A stretch of 17,599 bases of DNA from Mariaggregatimicrobium sp964498785 (GCA_964498785.1 CAZCJL010000135.1:1-17599), one strand, 5' to 3'; positions 1 to 8,789 are shown, counted from the stretch's first letter. Translations and numbers: made by a program. Notes: generated by a model from the letters alone, not told the origin.

Positions 1-83
1 AGCCGGAATATAAGGAAAATGTCATTCGAGACATGAATGATGTTGTTGAAAAAGCTTGTTTTTCAAGAATTCCCAATGCGTAA
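1..83 (+). CDS. C-terminal end of an unidentified protein (partial)
   Basis: Reading from base 3, an open frame gives PEYKENVIRDMNDVVEKACF followed by SRIPNA and a TAA stop at 81-83. The other two plus-strand frames hit stops at 11-13 and 34-36, so this is the only plus-strand frame open across the edge. Its charged, amphipathic composition looks like ordinary coding sequence ending in a helix. With only 26 residues I cannot recognise the family. The gene starts outside the window. Confidence 0.45.
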   Translation, partial: PEYKENVIRDMNDVVEKACFSRIPNA

Positions 84-194
84 GTACAATATTAACGTTA
101 TCAAAATTTATGATAACTGACTAAATCAACCACATCATGAATCCGGAATGGAAAGACTTATACAATGATTTCGTTAAAACAGATATCTGAGCAG

Positions 195-239
195 ATTCCT
201 GCATCCGCAGGAATGACAGCTCTATGCTGAATAGTAACA
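195..239 (+). repeat. Dispersed 45-bp repeat, copy 1 (REP-like palindrome plus tail)
   Basis: This 45-bp stretch matches the reverse complement of 8745-8789 at 44 of 45 positions. One end is a hairpin with perfect 8-bp arms ATTCCTGC/GCAGGAAT and a 4-base loop; the other 25 bp form a non-palindromic tail. Such palindrome-plus-tail units resemble REP-type or MITE-like intergenic elements. No transposase or RAYT gene is in the window, so mobility is inference. Confidence 0.75.
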
Positions 240-249
240 ATAAAATTTT

Positions 250-288
250 GATTTCCGAAATCTCAAAGATTTCGAAAATCTTTTATTT
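250..288 (+). terminator. Possible rho-independent terminator
   Basis: Positions 250-263 and 267-280 are inverted repeats (13 of 14 pairs) with the 3-base loop CAA, followed by the T-rich run TTTTATTTTT. The stem is A+T-rich and lies 167 bp after the nearest upstream stop codon, so terminator function is possible but not secure. It may instead belong to the neighbouring repeat element. Confidence 0.4.
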
Positions 289-370
289 TTGGAGTGCCTT
301 GACTGTATCAATGCAAACGGCGCAGTCGACTCAGTATTTGCTTTATCTAATTTTATATTTGCACGACCAT

Positions 371-405
371 AAGTGCGACGCACCTCAAAGGTACGTCGCA
401 CTTTT
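371..405. repeat. Strong palindrome (hairpin) ending in T-tract
   Basis: The arms AAGTGCGACG (371-380) and CGTCGCACTT (394-403) are exact inverted repeats. After one C/A mismatch the stem continues as ACCT/AGGT around the 3-base loop CAA. It ends in TTTT on the plus strand and begins with AA, so it could terminate transcription on the plus strand. Its GC content contrasts with its surroundings, which suggests a dispersed palindromic element. There is only one copy here. Confidence 0.55.
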
Positions 406-664
406 CATATAAAAGACACTCGCTGCACTTTATAAAAGTGAAGGTTCGACATTTTTTTATATTTCCAATATTTTTGTTGACATTCAAATAAAAATCGATT
501 AATTTATTTTAATAAATAAAATAATTTTTTATTGCTCCCGTCTCTTGATCTGCATTCTTGAGTAGACACACAGTCGGCAGACGTCAGTTCAAAAATTTGA
601 AAATATCGTTATCCTCCCATCCTCTGAATTATTTCGGATAACAGGCAACTTAAGGAGTCATTCC

Positions 665-3600
665 ATGAAACGCTCACTATTTATTATCTTCCTATTATCG
701 TTTATGATCCAGACTGTTTTACTTGCTCAGCGAAAACAAATATTAAAACAGCAGACACGCAGCGGAAAACTTAAACAATTGCAGGAAACATACAGAGTTG
801 AAGCGCAACAGGAGAAAAACACCGCACAAACCATTGCGCGCCAAAAAGGATGGCCCGTCAGAGAAATCCTGCCGGACGGGACATTGATTGAGTTACAACG
901 GCTCACGCCATCAGGCCGTCCGTTGTATTATATAACACATAACATCGATGCTGCCCGGACAGTGAACACAGATCATGCATGGCCAGGCGGAATCGCGGGT
1001 TTAGATTTAACCGGAGCGGGTTTGACCATTGGCGAATGGGATGGCTCCGGTGTTCGTATTAGCCATCAGGAATTTGGCAACCGGGTTATTCAAAAAGACA
1101 ATGCCAGCAGTTACGGAAATCACTCCACCCACGTGGCAGGCACGCTCATCGCAGCGGGTGTTACGGCGGATGCAAAAGGAATGAGCTATCAGGCAACGCT
1201 TCATGCCTACGAATGGACAAATGATAATGCGGAAATGGCCGGCGCAGCAGCAAATGGCCTGCTCATTTCTAACCATTCTTACGGATGGGCTACTGGCTGG
1301 GAATACAACCTAAAAAATGATGACCGCTGGGTCTGGTTTGGGGATCCATCAGTCAGCGAAACCGAAGACTATAATTTTGGATTCTATTCGCAATTTACCC
1401 GGGAGTGGGATGAAATCGCCTATAATGCTCCGTACTATCTGATTGTAAAATCAGCAGGCAATGAACGGAATGATGATGGCCCAACATCAGGTCAATTACA
1501 CTGGATCTTTAATGGCAATGATTGGGAATTATCCACGGCAACCAGAAATCCTGACGGTGATTACGACTGCCTTTCACATAATAGTCTCGCAAAAAATATT
1601 CTCACGGTCGGAGCAATTAACAGCCTGCCCAATGGCTATTATAGCGAAGATGATGTATTTGTGGCAAGTTTCAGCAGTTGGGGACCTGTTGACGACGGCC
1701 GCATAAAACCAGATATCGTTGCGGACGGAGTAGCGCTTTACTCTGCATTAGCCAGTGGCGATGCGTCCTATGGCTACTTGAGTGGCACATCCATGGCCAG
1801 CCCGAATGCTGCCGGGTCTGTTCTGTTATTACAAGAACATTATCAGGAAACGCACGGTGGGCGACAATTGCTGGCCTCCACACTCAAAGGTCTGGTGATC
1901 CATTCTGCAAATGAGGCCGGACTCATCGAAGGGCCTGATTATATGCATGGTTGGGGTTTGCTTAACATTGAACGTGCAGCCAACATTATTTCCACTGATG
2001 GTGAGGATAACCAAATTATCGAAAATATACTCACACAAAATAATTCCTATTCTGTTGACATCACGCTTGAGGAAACCAGCCCCCTCATTGCCACAATCTG
2101 CTGGACTGATCCTCCTGGAAGTCCTGTTCCGCCAGCGTTAAATCCACCGGATAAAATGCTGGTGAATGACCTTGATATGCGAATCACCGGAAATGGGAAA
2201 ACTTATTCTCCTTATGTCTTGAATCCGTCGCAACCACATTTACCCGCGACCACAGGAGATAATAATACAGACAATGTGGAAAAAATTTACATCGCCGGTA
2301 CCGCACCGGGCACTTACACGTTAACCGTAAATCACAAGGGTACATTGACTGGCGGAAGTCAGGCATATTCTTTGATCATCAGTGCGAATTCAACTGCGCC
2401 AATACAACCGATATCAAATATAAAGTGGGAAGAACGATTTTCTACAACCACACCGCCGGAAGGCTGGCGAACCGTGGATAATGATGGCAGCGAATCGGTC
2501 TGGAATTTTGTTCAGAGCATTAATTTTACGAGTGGCAGTTCAGTATTTCCGCAATCAGGAATGAGTTTGTGGTTTTCCAGTTATAAAAATGCGAATGCAA
2601 GCGGGTTGATTGATGAATGGGTCATCTCCCCGCAAATTGATAATATCGAAAGCGGCGATAGTTTATATTTCTTTGCCGGCGCTGTGGGAGGAATTTATCA
2701 CGATTCACTGCGCGTGTACATTTCAACCACCGGGAACCAACTATCGGATTTCACGAATCGCACCGCCTATTTTAAAGTCGACGGCATGGTCGGAGATTGG
2801 CATAGATACGGATTTGATTTATCCCAATTTGACGGTGAAAATATCAACATCGGTGTTAATTATTATATTCGACAAGGAGGACCAACGGGTATTCATTCGG
2901 ACAATATTTGGCTGGACCATTTTATCATTACCACAGATACGACAAATATTGCACCCATCCTCTCGAACCCTATAAACGATATTACGCTGCCGGAAGATTT
3001 TGAGCCGTTGACAGTCGGTAATCTGAACGACATTTTTTATGATGAAAATAATTCCAATTTAAGTTATATCATTTCCACTGACGGGAACACTTCGGCGAAT
3101 GAAAAGGAATCGATACTGGTGTTATCATCTGTGCCCGACTATTTTGGAATTAGCCAGGTGATTGTGGTTGCCAGCGATGGCAGAAAAAGCGTCGCCGATA
3201 CATTTAAGGTGACAATAACCCCGATCAATGATGCGCCGGTGTTAAAGGGTGTTCCTGACATCTATTTTCTTGAAGACACCGAGTTCATGCTTCCCCTCAA
3301 TCCGTTCGTAAGTGATGTCGATCATGACAGCTCCGGTATCCAGTTTTTTTATAACGTATTAAATGTTGTATCCACAGGTTTAGCCCGGAAAATTGAATCA
3401 GAGCCAGAAGATTTGATGATATCAATCGATTCTCTAACACACATCGCAACTTTCTCTGCGTCGCCGGATTCTAACGGCGAGTTCATTGTTGAGCTCACCG
3501 CGGTTGATGACAGCAGTGCGGCAGATTCTGACACGATTATAGTGACCATCGAGCCGATGAATGACCCGCCGGTGGTAAGTCGTAACATTCCTGACACCAT

Positions 3601-5686
3601 CATCCGTGAAGACAGTGGTCCGGTAACCATTATTCCTGATTTGAAAATTTATTTCACTGACGTCGATCATGATCCGCTGAAATTTACCGCAGAAGCAGAT
3701 GAGCATTTAACAACCAATATTAAAAATGATTCACTAATCGTCTCGCCCCATAATGATTTTTTCGGAAATGTGACCATTCGGATCACTGCTTCGGACGGCA
3801 TTAAAGCCGCGCTGGGTACATTCATCGTCATTGTCAGTCCGGTCAACGATCCACCGTTGCTCTCCGGAATCCCGGACATCAGCTTTCCGGAAGATAGCAG
3901 TGCAACCTTACCGCTGCTTCCGTTCGTTGAGGACGTCGATACCGATTCGCTGCATATTTCATTTACCGCACAGGTGCTTACGGCGCAACCGTTTAAGCAC
4001 AACGATGCGGTGCTGATCGATGTAACTGATCTAATCGTCACCATCGATTCCCTGTCATGGGTGGCGACTTTTACGAGCAGCAGCGATTCTGCGGGGCAGT
4101 TCTCCGTGCAATTCACAGCAGCAGATGACAGCGGCGCGACCGACAGTGATACGATTCAGGTAACCATTACGCCGGTCAATGATCCACCATTTTTAATCCA
4201 ACAATTTCCAGATACTTCCATTTTTGAAGACAGTGGAATGAATGTGTTAATCAGCAATTTATATGCTTTTATCTATGACCCTGATGACTGGCCACTACAT
4301 TTTGATGCTATAGCAGATAGCGGTTTGCAGGTCTCTATTCGCGGAGATTCGTTGTTCGCACTGCCGGATAGCAATTTTTACGGACTTTCCCGGATCCGGA
4401 TTTCTGCCAACGACAGCATTCATATCGTTGCCGATACCTTTTCAGTCACTATTTTGCCGGTGAACGATCCGCCCCGCGTTACCAACATTCCTGACGTCAT
4501 TTTTAACGAAGATAGCAGTTACACGCTACCGTTAAATCCCTATGTAACAGACATCGATAATGACAGTAGCCAACTGGATTTTAGCGCGGTCGTTTTAACT
4601 GCGCAACCGCTGCGAATCACAGACGCAATTATGGTCTATATCAGTGATTTGATGATTGACATCGATTCGCTAACAAATGTCGCAACGTTCACTTCCAGCA
4701 GCGATTCAGCCGGTATATTCAAAGTGGTTTTTACTGTGAGCGACACATCGAATGCTACTGATACAGATACAATTCAGGTAACTGTGAAGCCGGTCAATGA
4801 TCCGCCGCTGCTGTTAACAGAACTTCCTGATACCACAATTTTTGAAGACAGTGGTATGAATCTTATCATCAAAGACATGTATCAATTTTTCGGTGATCCC
4901 GACAAACAGCAGCTTACGTTCAACGTCAATGCGGATAGTATGATACAAGTTCTCCTGCAAAACGATTCGCTGTTTGTCTCCCCTGCGCCGGATTTTTACG
5001 GCCAGGTGATGGTAAATATATCAGCTTATGATGGCTTTTTCACAGTAGCTGATTCATTCATAATCACAGTGCTCAATATAAATGACGCTCCGGGTTCATT
5101 TGAATTAATCGGTCCCACATCCGTTGACACCCTGAAATCAATTCTTGACCGGGTTGAATTCAACTGGCGCAATTCCATCGATGTAGATGACAGTGAACTG
5201 AATTATTCGCTGATAATTTACAACGGAATGCAAGATACCCTGATCTCCGGCATCCGGGATTCCTCCGTTACCTTCAATGGTTCTCGATTTTTTATTTACG
5301 GCAGGGAATATTGCTGGACAGTACTCGCATCGGACGGCAATCTGGAAACAGCAAGTCTGGACACACTCCTTTTGGTCATTCAATATTATGTGGATATTGC
5401 AGAAACACAGCTCAATATCCCGTTAAAATATTCACTGGAGCAGAACTATCCCAATCCATTCAATCCACTGACCAATATTCGATTCGGATTGCCACAACCT
5501 GTTCACGTAAATATTGCCATTTACAACATCCACGGTCAAAAAATCGCGACCGTAATCGATGAACAAAAAGAAGAGGGATATCACCTCATTTCGTACGATG
5601 CCAGCCATCTGGCGAGCGGCATATATTTTTACAAAATTGAAGCAGGCACTTTTGTACAAGTGCGTAAAATGATTTTAATGAAATAA
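665..5686 (+). CDS. Secreted subtilisin-family (S8) protease with tandem Ig-like repeats and T9SS sorting domain
   Basis: A 1673-residue exported serine protease. The start is supported by AAGGAG 7 nt upstream and a signal peptide (basic MKR, hydrophobic residues 4-20, cut near LLAQ). The catalytic domain spans about 115-440, with Asp126 (EWDGSGV), His153 (HSTHVAG), oxyanion Asn266 (SAGNE) and Ser376 (SGTSMASP), so the triad is complete. The KP-43-like C-terminal beta domain covers about 460-585 and a choice-of-anchor J/MAM-like beta domain about 590-760. Seven cadherin/Ig-like domains follow to about 1473, each ending in an ND(P/A)P motif. Next come an FN3-like domain (about 1474-1580) and a T9SS type A sorting domain (about 1590-1673, with QNYPNPFNP and SGIYFYKI). 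The protein should cross the outer membrane by T9SS and be released or surface-bound, acting on extracellular protein. The natural substrate is unknown. Confidence 0.93.
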   Translation: MKRSLFIIFLLSFMIQTVLLAQRKQILKQQTRSGKLKQLQETYRVEAQQEKNTAQTIARQKGWPVREILPDGTLIELQRLTPSGRPLYYITHNIDAARTVNTDHAWPGGIAGLDLTGAGLTIGEWDGSGVRISHQEFGNRVIQKDNASSYGNHSTHVAGTLIAAGVTADAKGMSYQATLHAYEWTNDNAEMAGAAANGLLISNHSYGWATGWEYNLKNDDRWVWFGDPSVSETEDYNFGFYSQFTREWDEIAYNAPYYLIVKSAGNERNDDGPTSGQLHWIFNGNDWELSTATRNPDGDYDCLSHNSLAKNILTVGAINSLPNGYYSEDDVFVASFSSWGPVDDGRIKPDIVADGVALYSALASGDASYGYLSGTSMASPNAAGSVLLLQEHYQETHGGRQLLASTLKGLVIHSANEAGLIEGPDYMHGWGLLNIERAANIISTDGEDNQIIENILTQNNSYSVDITLEETSPLIATICWTDPPGSPVPPALNPPDKMLVNDLDMRITGNGKTYSPYVLNPSQPHLPATTGDNNTDNVEKIYIAGTAPGTYTLTVNHKGTLTGGSQAYSLIISANSTAPIQPISNIKWEERFSTTTPPEGWRTVDNDGSESVWNFVQSINFTSGSSVFPQSGMSLWFSSYKNANASGLIDEWVISPQIDNIESGDSLYFFAGAVGGIYHDSLRVYISTTGNQLSDFTNRTAYFKVDGMVGDWHRYGFDLSQFDGENINIGVNYYIRQGGPTGIHSDNIWLDHFIITTDTTNIAPILSNPINDITLPEDFEPLTVGNLNDIFYDENNSNLSYIISTDGNTSANEKESILVLSSVPDYFGISQVIVVASDGRKSVADTFKVTITPINDAPVLKGVPDIYFLEDTEFMLPLNPFVSDVDHDSSGIQFFYNVLNVVSTGLARKIESEPEDLMISIDSLTHIATFSASPDSNGEFIVELTAVDDSSAADSDTIIVTIEPMNDPPVVSRNIPDTIIREDSGPVTIIPDLKIYFTDVDHDPLKFTAEADEHLTTNIKNDSLIVSPHNDFFGNVTIRITASDGIKAALGTFIVIVSPVNDPPLLSGIPDISFPEDSSATLPLLPFVEDVDTDSLHISFTAQVLTAQPFKHNDAVLIDVTDLIVTIDSLSWVATFTSSSDSAGQFSVQFTAADDSGATDSDTIQVTITPVNDPPFLIQQFPDTSIFEDSGMNVLISNLYAFIYDPDDWPLHFDAIADSGLQVSIRGDSLFALPDSNFYGLSRIRISANDSIHIVADTFSVTILPVNDPPRVTNIPDVIFNEDSSYTLPLNPYVTDIDNDSSQLDFSAVVLTAQPLRITDAIMVYISDLMIDIDSLTNVATFTSSSDSAGIFKVVFTVSDTSNATDTDTIQVTVKPVNDPPLLLTELPDTTIFEDSGMNLIIKDMYQFFGDPDKQQLTFNVNADSMIQVLLQNDSLFVSPAPDFYGQVMVNISAYDGFFTVADSFIITVLNINDAPGSFELIGPTSVDTLKSILDRVEFNWRNSIDVDDSELNYSLIIYNGMQDTLISGIRDSSVTFNGSRFFIYGREYCWTVLASDGNLETASLDTLLLVIQYYVDIAETQLNIPLKYSLEQNYPNPFNPLTNIRFGLPQPVHVNIAIYNIHGQKIATVIDEQKEEGYHLISYDASHLASGIYFYKIEAGTFVQVRKMILMK
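3227..5081 (+). repeat. Exact-length 618-bp tandem super-repeat, three copies
   Basis: Within the protease, the Asn of successive ND(P/A)P boundary motifs falls at residues 855, 966, 1061, 1172, 1267, 1378 and 1473. The intervals are 111, 95, 111, 95, 111 and 95 residues. Two domain types therefore alternate. The longer has an IDSL..VATF..SSDSAG core; the shorter has a DSLFVSP..DFYG core. Together they form a 206-residue (618-bp) module present three times, preceded by one extra short domain. Acidic motifs such as DVDxDS suggest calcium binding (inference from cadherin-like families). Confidence 0.85.
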
Positions 5687-5692
5687 TTTTTA

Positions 5693-5766
5693 ACAGGATC
5701 TACAGGTTCGTCCGGATAAAAAAAATATATTTTGCAGTATTTATCCTGTAAATCCGTTAATCCTGT
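5693..5766. repeat. Imperfect long inverted repeat between the protease and the membrane protein
   Basis: The left arm (5693-5720) and right arm (5740-5766) are imperfect inverted repeats sharing ACAGGAT...ACNGG...GGATAAA, with short insertions. The right arm also contains the echoing submotifs ATCCTGT and ATCCTGT 14 bp apart. It begins right after the protease stop and is followed by A- and T-runs, so it may terminate the protease transcript. It also looks like a dispersed ATCCTGT-type intergenic repeat. Confidence 0.45.
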
Positions 5767-5809
5767 CAAAAAAATCTTTTTTAAATAAAACAAAAAAAAG
5801 GAGCCCATA

Positions 5810-6481
5810 ATGCAGGCGAAAAAAAGAGATGATTCATGCTTGCTCAAAGGATGTCTCGGATGTTTTGGCGTCTCAGCTTTGATAATCATTCTATTGCTCG
5901 TATTCATAATCGGCGGCGCATACTGGTTTTACAAAAACCGCCTGTTCCAGGAAGAACCCGCGTATACTACCACCAAAGAACTCTCAGCTTCCGAAGTCAT
6001 CGTACTGAATAATAAACTACGTATCACCGAAAACACGTCTGCTGACCAGAACAGAATTGTCCTTAACGAAAGCGAGCTGACGCATTTGGTAAATACAAAA
6101 CTTTCGGACCGCAAAACCATGCTGGACCTCGGAATAGAGGAAATTGATTCTCTGGATGTTGCCGCGGTGGATATTTCGCTACCGGAAAATGAAATGGACA
6201 TTAAGCTGTCATTCAAACTCGGCAGCCGGTACATGAATCTGCGTTTAAAAGGTGTTCCCAAAGTCACTGGTAATAATCTGGAATTCAATACAAGCAATTT
6301 TACATTTAACAAATTCACATTGAACAATAACACGGTTCTCAAAAACGTCGACGAACAAGTAAACCTTGAAATTAACGATGCGCTCAAAAGATACGGACTG
6401 GCACAACACCTGGAACGGTTACAAAACCTGTCCATCGATCAGGGCAAATTAATACTTGATTTCAAAAATCAGGATTATTAA
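5810..6481 (+). CDS. Single-pass membrane protein of unknown function
   Basis: A 223-residue protein I do not recognise. The start is supported by AAAGGAG 6 nt upstream. A short basic, Cys-containing N-terminus (CLLKGCLGC, residues 10-18) precedes one strong membrane segment (about 19-41) and the basic YKNR, so the N-terminus is probably cytoplasmic and residues 45-223 periplasmic. The soluble part begins with a Glu/Lys-rich stretch, then an acidic segment (about 100-135) and alternating beta-like strands with many Asn residues (about 140-185), ending in a helix. The pattern ('LNESELTHLVN', then strand-rich) faintly resembles single-anchor DUF2140/LmeA-like proteins, but this is a guess from topology. 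It lies 123 bp after the protease on the same strand, across a hairpin, so co-transcription is uncertain. Confidence 0.85.
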   Translation: MQAKKRDDSCLLKGCLGCFGVSALIIILLLVFIIGGAYWFYKNRLFQEEPAYTTTKELSASEVIVLNNKLRITENTSADQNRIVLNESELTHLVNTKLSDRKTMLDLGIEEIDSLDVAAVDISLPENEMDIKLSFKLGSRYMNLRLKGVPKVTGNNLEFNTSNFTFNKFTLNNNTVLKNVDEQVNLEINDALKRYGLAQHLERLQNLSIDQGKLILDFKNQDY

Positions 6482-6982
6482 ACAGATATAGAACATCCGG
6501 AATGAAGTGCCTTTACAGGTTTTCAACGAACTACCCCTGCGAAGGTTTTTAACAATGAAATAGCTTACAACAGACTCTTATGTAATCATCTTTATATTGA
6601 ATAGCAAGTAAACCTTCGTAAGGGTTTTCCAACGATTCTTGAGTTCTTAAACATGCTGTTTATGCGATTCACTACAATGCACAAATGCATGCGGGTTAGT
6701 GCAATATGGCACAGATATAGGCGCACAGGAACATCGCACTCCAACTACTCATAAGATAATTAGTAATAATTAAATTACGTATTGAATCAGAATTTCAGGT
6801 AATATTTTATTTACATTGTATTTTGTAACTTTATCGATAAAAAATATTCACAGGAAATGATATGCCTGTTTATTCAATAGACAAGAAAATGAGATATCGT
6901 GACGGGAATTTTGTATTCCGGATTATGCAAAAAACAGTGGTACAATGAATTCGGAGCCGTATCACTTATCTCGTATCCCATC
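6482..6982. other. Gene-free region between convergent genes, with degenerate repeats
   Basis: About 500 bp between two gene 3' ends. The left side has an inverted repeat (6534-6549 with 6610-6625, 16 bp with two mismatches, centred on CGAAGGTTT/AAACCTTCG) and related segments at 6515-6530 and 6620-6638 (GGTTTTCAACGA-like). The rest is A+T-rich with no convincing ORF. I see no clear terminator for either convergent gene. Confidence 0.55.
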
Positions 6983-8566
6983 TCACGTTTTAAACCGTAT
7001 CACATCAATATCGTATTTTTGAATTTTATAGCCGATAACTCGTTCAGTAGTATCCAGTAGCCTTGCTGCTTTTGCCCGGTTTCCGTGAGTCGATTTTAAT
7101 GTATCCTGAATAATTTCCCGCTCATACGTAGCGACCGAATCTGTCAGCGAAAGCCGATGCTGCGTATCACTGCTTTCCGCAGTTTGAAGTGTGGGCGGTA
7201 AATGATAACTGTGAATGACCGACTCTTCACAAACAACAACCGCTCGCTGAACACAGTTTTCCAGTTCACGTACATTCCCGGGCCAATGATAGCGCATTAG
7301 CATATCGATCGCAGGAGTGGAAATTCTGCGGATCGGTTTTCCGAGCTGGCGTCCGTGTTTTAACATGAAATGATCGGCCAGTAAAAGGATGTCTGTTTTT
7401 CGCTCCCGCAGCGGCGGCAAATAGATTGCAAAGACATTTAATCGATAATACAAATCATCGCGGAATAAGCCATCTGTAATCATGTTTTCCAAATTCCGGT
7501 TTGTAGCGGCGATTAATCGCACATCAATTTTCACTTTTTCTGTACCGCCGACACGCTCAAATTCCTGCTCCTGAATCGTTCGCAACAATTTCACCTGCGT
7601 CATCGGACTGAGTTCTCCAACCTCATCCAGAAAAATTGTTCCGGTATCTGCTAATTCAAACTTACCCTTTTTTTGAGCAATCGCACCAGTGAACGCTCCC
7701 TTTTCGTGTCCGAAAAATTCAGATTCGATCAGATTTTCTGGTATCGCGGCGCAGTTCACACTGATGAACGGCTTTTCGTGTCTTAATGAATTATAATGAA
7801 TCGCTGCCGCTATCAGTTCTTTGCCTGTGCCGGATTCTCCGCGAATCAAAACCGTGGTATTGGTTCGGGCTACCTGTGAAACCTGTTCATATACATCCCG
7901 CATCTTATGACTATTCCCGACAATATTATGAAAACTGTATTCCTCCTGAAGTTTTTGTTTCAGCATTACGTTCTCATCAACTAATTTTTTCCGCTCCATA
8001 TTTATGACATGATGCACACGTATCGGCTGTAGTAATGCAGAAGCGACCAATGATAAAAATTTTAGCGAGATATCATAATCCCGTTTTGGGCTATACGGTA
8101 AACTCACACTCAATACACCCAGCGTTTTGTAATCTAAAGCAATCGGTACGCCGATAAAGCTTTGTTCACGGTTTTTGTTTGGATCCCAGGATTGCAGGCG
8201 GTTCAAAAACAGCGGCTCTTTGCTAACTTGCGGAACAACAATCGGTTTTCCGGTTTCCGCCACGCGTCCGCTTAAGCCCTCTCCAATTTTATAAGTGGAT
8301 TTTATTCCCTCTTTACGGTACCCGATAGACGCAGCCATTACAAGCGAATTTCCTGCTTCATTCATTAACAATACCACGCCAGATTGAATTTTATACTGGT
8401 CTTGTAAAATGTGTAATGTTGCCTGCAATGACTCATTCAGGTCGAGATTACGACTAACAGCCTGATTGATTTCCATCAGAATGGATAACTTTCGCAGGTC
8501 AGACGGCATCTTTGATTGTGACTTTTTTTCGGATTTTTTTCGCTTCACTCTTGTATCATTATTCAT
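6983..8566 (-). CDS. NifA-like sigma-54-dependent transcriptional activator (GAF, AAA+, Fis HTH)
   Basis: A 527-residue enhancer-binding protein that remodels sigma-54 RNA polymerase by ATP hydrolysis. I start at ATG 8566, because AAGGTG lies 6 nt upstream; the GTG at 8575 is inside that ribosome site. Residues 1-20 are Lys-rich. A GAF sensor spans about 30-185, with no receiver domain. The AAA+ domain (about 211-445) has Walker A GESGTGKE (243-250), the sigma-54-contacting loop GAFTGA (290-295), Walker B TIFLDEVGE (310-318) and WPGNVRELEN (428-437). The C-terminal Fis-type helix-turn-helix (about 481-522) includes GNRAKAARLLDTTERVIGYK, which resembles NifA more than NtrC. The domain order GAF-AAA-HTH is that of NifA. 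No nif genes are present, and the neighbour is a sigma-54-driven glnA locus, so control of ammonium assimilation is the likely job (inference). It is divergent from that locus. Confidence 0.9.
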   Translation of the reverse strand: MNNDTRVKRKKSEKKSQSKMPSDLRKLSILMEINQAVSRNLDLNESLQATLHILQDQYKIQSGVVLLMNEAGNSLVMAASIGYRKEGIKSTYKIGEGLSGRVAETGKPIVVPQVSKEPLFLNRLQSWDPNKNREQSFIGVPIALDYKTLGVLSVSLPYSPKRDYDISLKFLSLVASALLQPIRVHHVINMERKKLVDENVMLKQKLQEEYSFHNIVGNSHKMRDVYEQVSQVARTNTTVLIRGESGTGKELIAAAIHYNSLRHEKPFISVNCAAIPENLIESEFFGHEKGAFTGAIAQKKGKFELADTGTIFLDEVGELSPMTQVKLLRTIQEQEFERVGGTEKVKIDVRLIAATNRNLENMITDGLFRDDLYYRLNVFAIYLPPLRERKTDILLLADHFMLKHGRQLGKPIRRISTPAIDMLMRYHWPGNVRELENCVQRAVVVCEESVIHSYHLPPTLQTAESSDTQHRLSLTDSVATYEREIIQDTLKSTHGNRAKAARLLDTTERVIGYKIQKYDIDVIRFKT

Positions 8567-8744
8567 TTTAAACACCTTAATGTTATTGCAGGATTGATAA
8601 TCGCTTTGGGCGCTCTTTTATTCAGAACGTTTTTTCTAACCTGAATAGTCCATAATCCGGAACGCACAGAGTTCGGATTTTTTGAAAGATCATTATTTAT
8701 GATAATTGGCGCATTTTGATGATTGTTTATTGTTTAACTTAAAA

Positions 8745-8789
8745 TGTTACTATTCAGCATAGAGCTGTCATTCCTGCGAATGCAGGAAT
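8745..8789 (-). repeat. Dispersed 45-bp repeat, copy 2 (inverted relative to copy 1)
   Basis: This matches the reverse complement of 195-239 with a single substitution in the hairpin loop (GCGA versus GCGG). The hairpin arms ATTCCTGC/GCAGGAAT (8770-8777 with 8782-8789) are intact. The two copies lie in opposite orientation and bracket the protease, the membrane protein and the regulator. Confidence 0.75.

Larger units (their letters stand above)
84..664. other. Gene-free region upstream of the protease gene
   Basis: About 580 bp between the gene tail and the protease. It holds one copy of the dispersed 45-bp repeat (195-239), a T-tailed hairpin (250-280), a GC-richer palindrome (371-403) and a very A+T-rich stretch (about 440-535). 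A 62-codon open frame at 224-412 runs through all three structures, has no ribosome site and an unconvincing sequence, so I do not call it. A TTGACA hexamer at 477-482 followed after 17 bp by TAATTT could be a weak vegetative promoter for the protease. Confidence 0.6.

Noticed and set aside
224..412. 62-codon plus-strand open frame
   Set aside because: It runs through three repeat or hairpin structures and has no ribosome site.
3667..4116. 149-codon minus-strand open frame inside the protease
   Set aside because: It is antisense to the repeat region and Ser/Thr-rich from complementary codons; there is no start signal.
5929..6435. 168-codon minus-strand open frame opposite the membrane protein
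   Set aside because: It is the antisense shadow of a gene with a good ribosome site and membrane segment; composition is Ser/Arg-rich noise.
6707..6722. TGGCAC-N5-TAGGC as a second sigma-54 promoter
   Set aside because: The -12 element lacks the essential TTGC, and the next gene on this strand is nearly 3 kb away.
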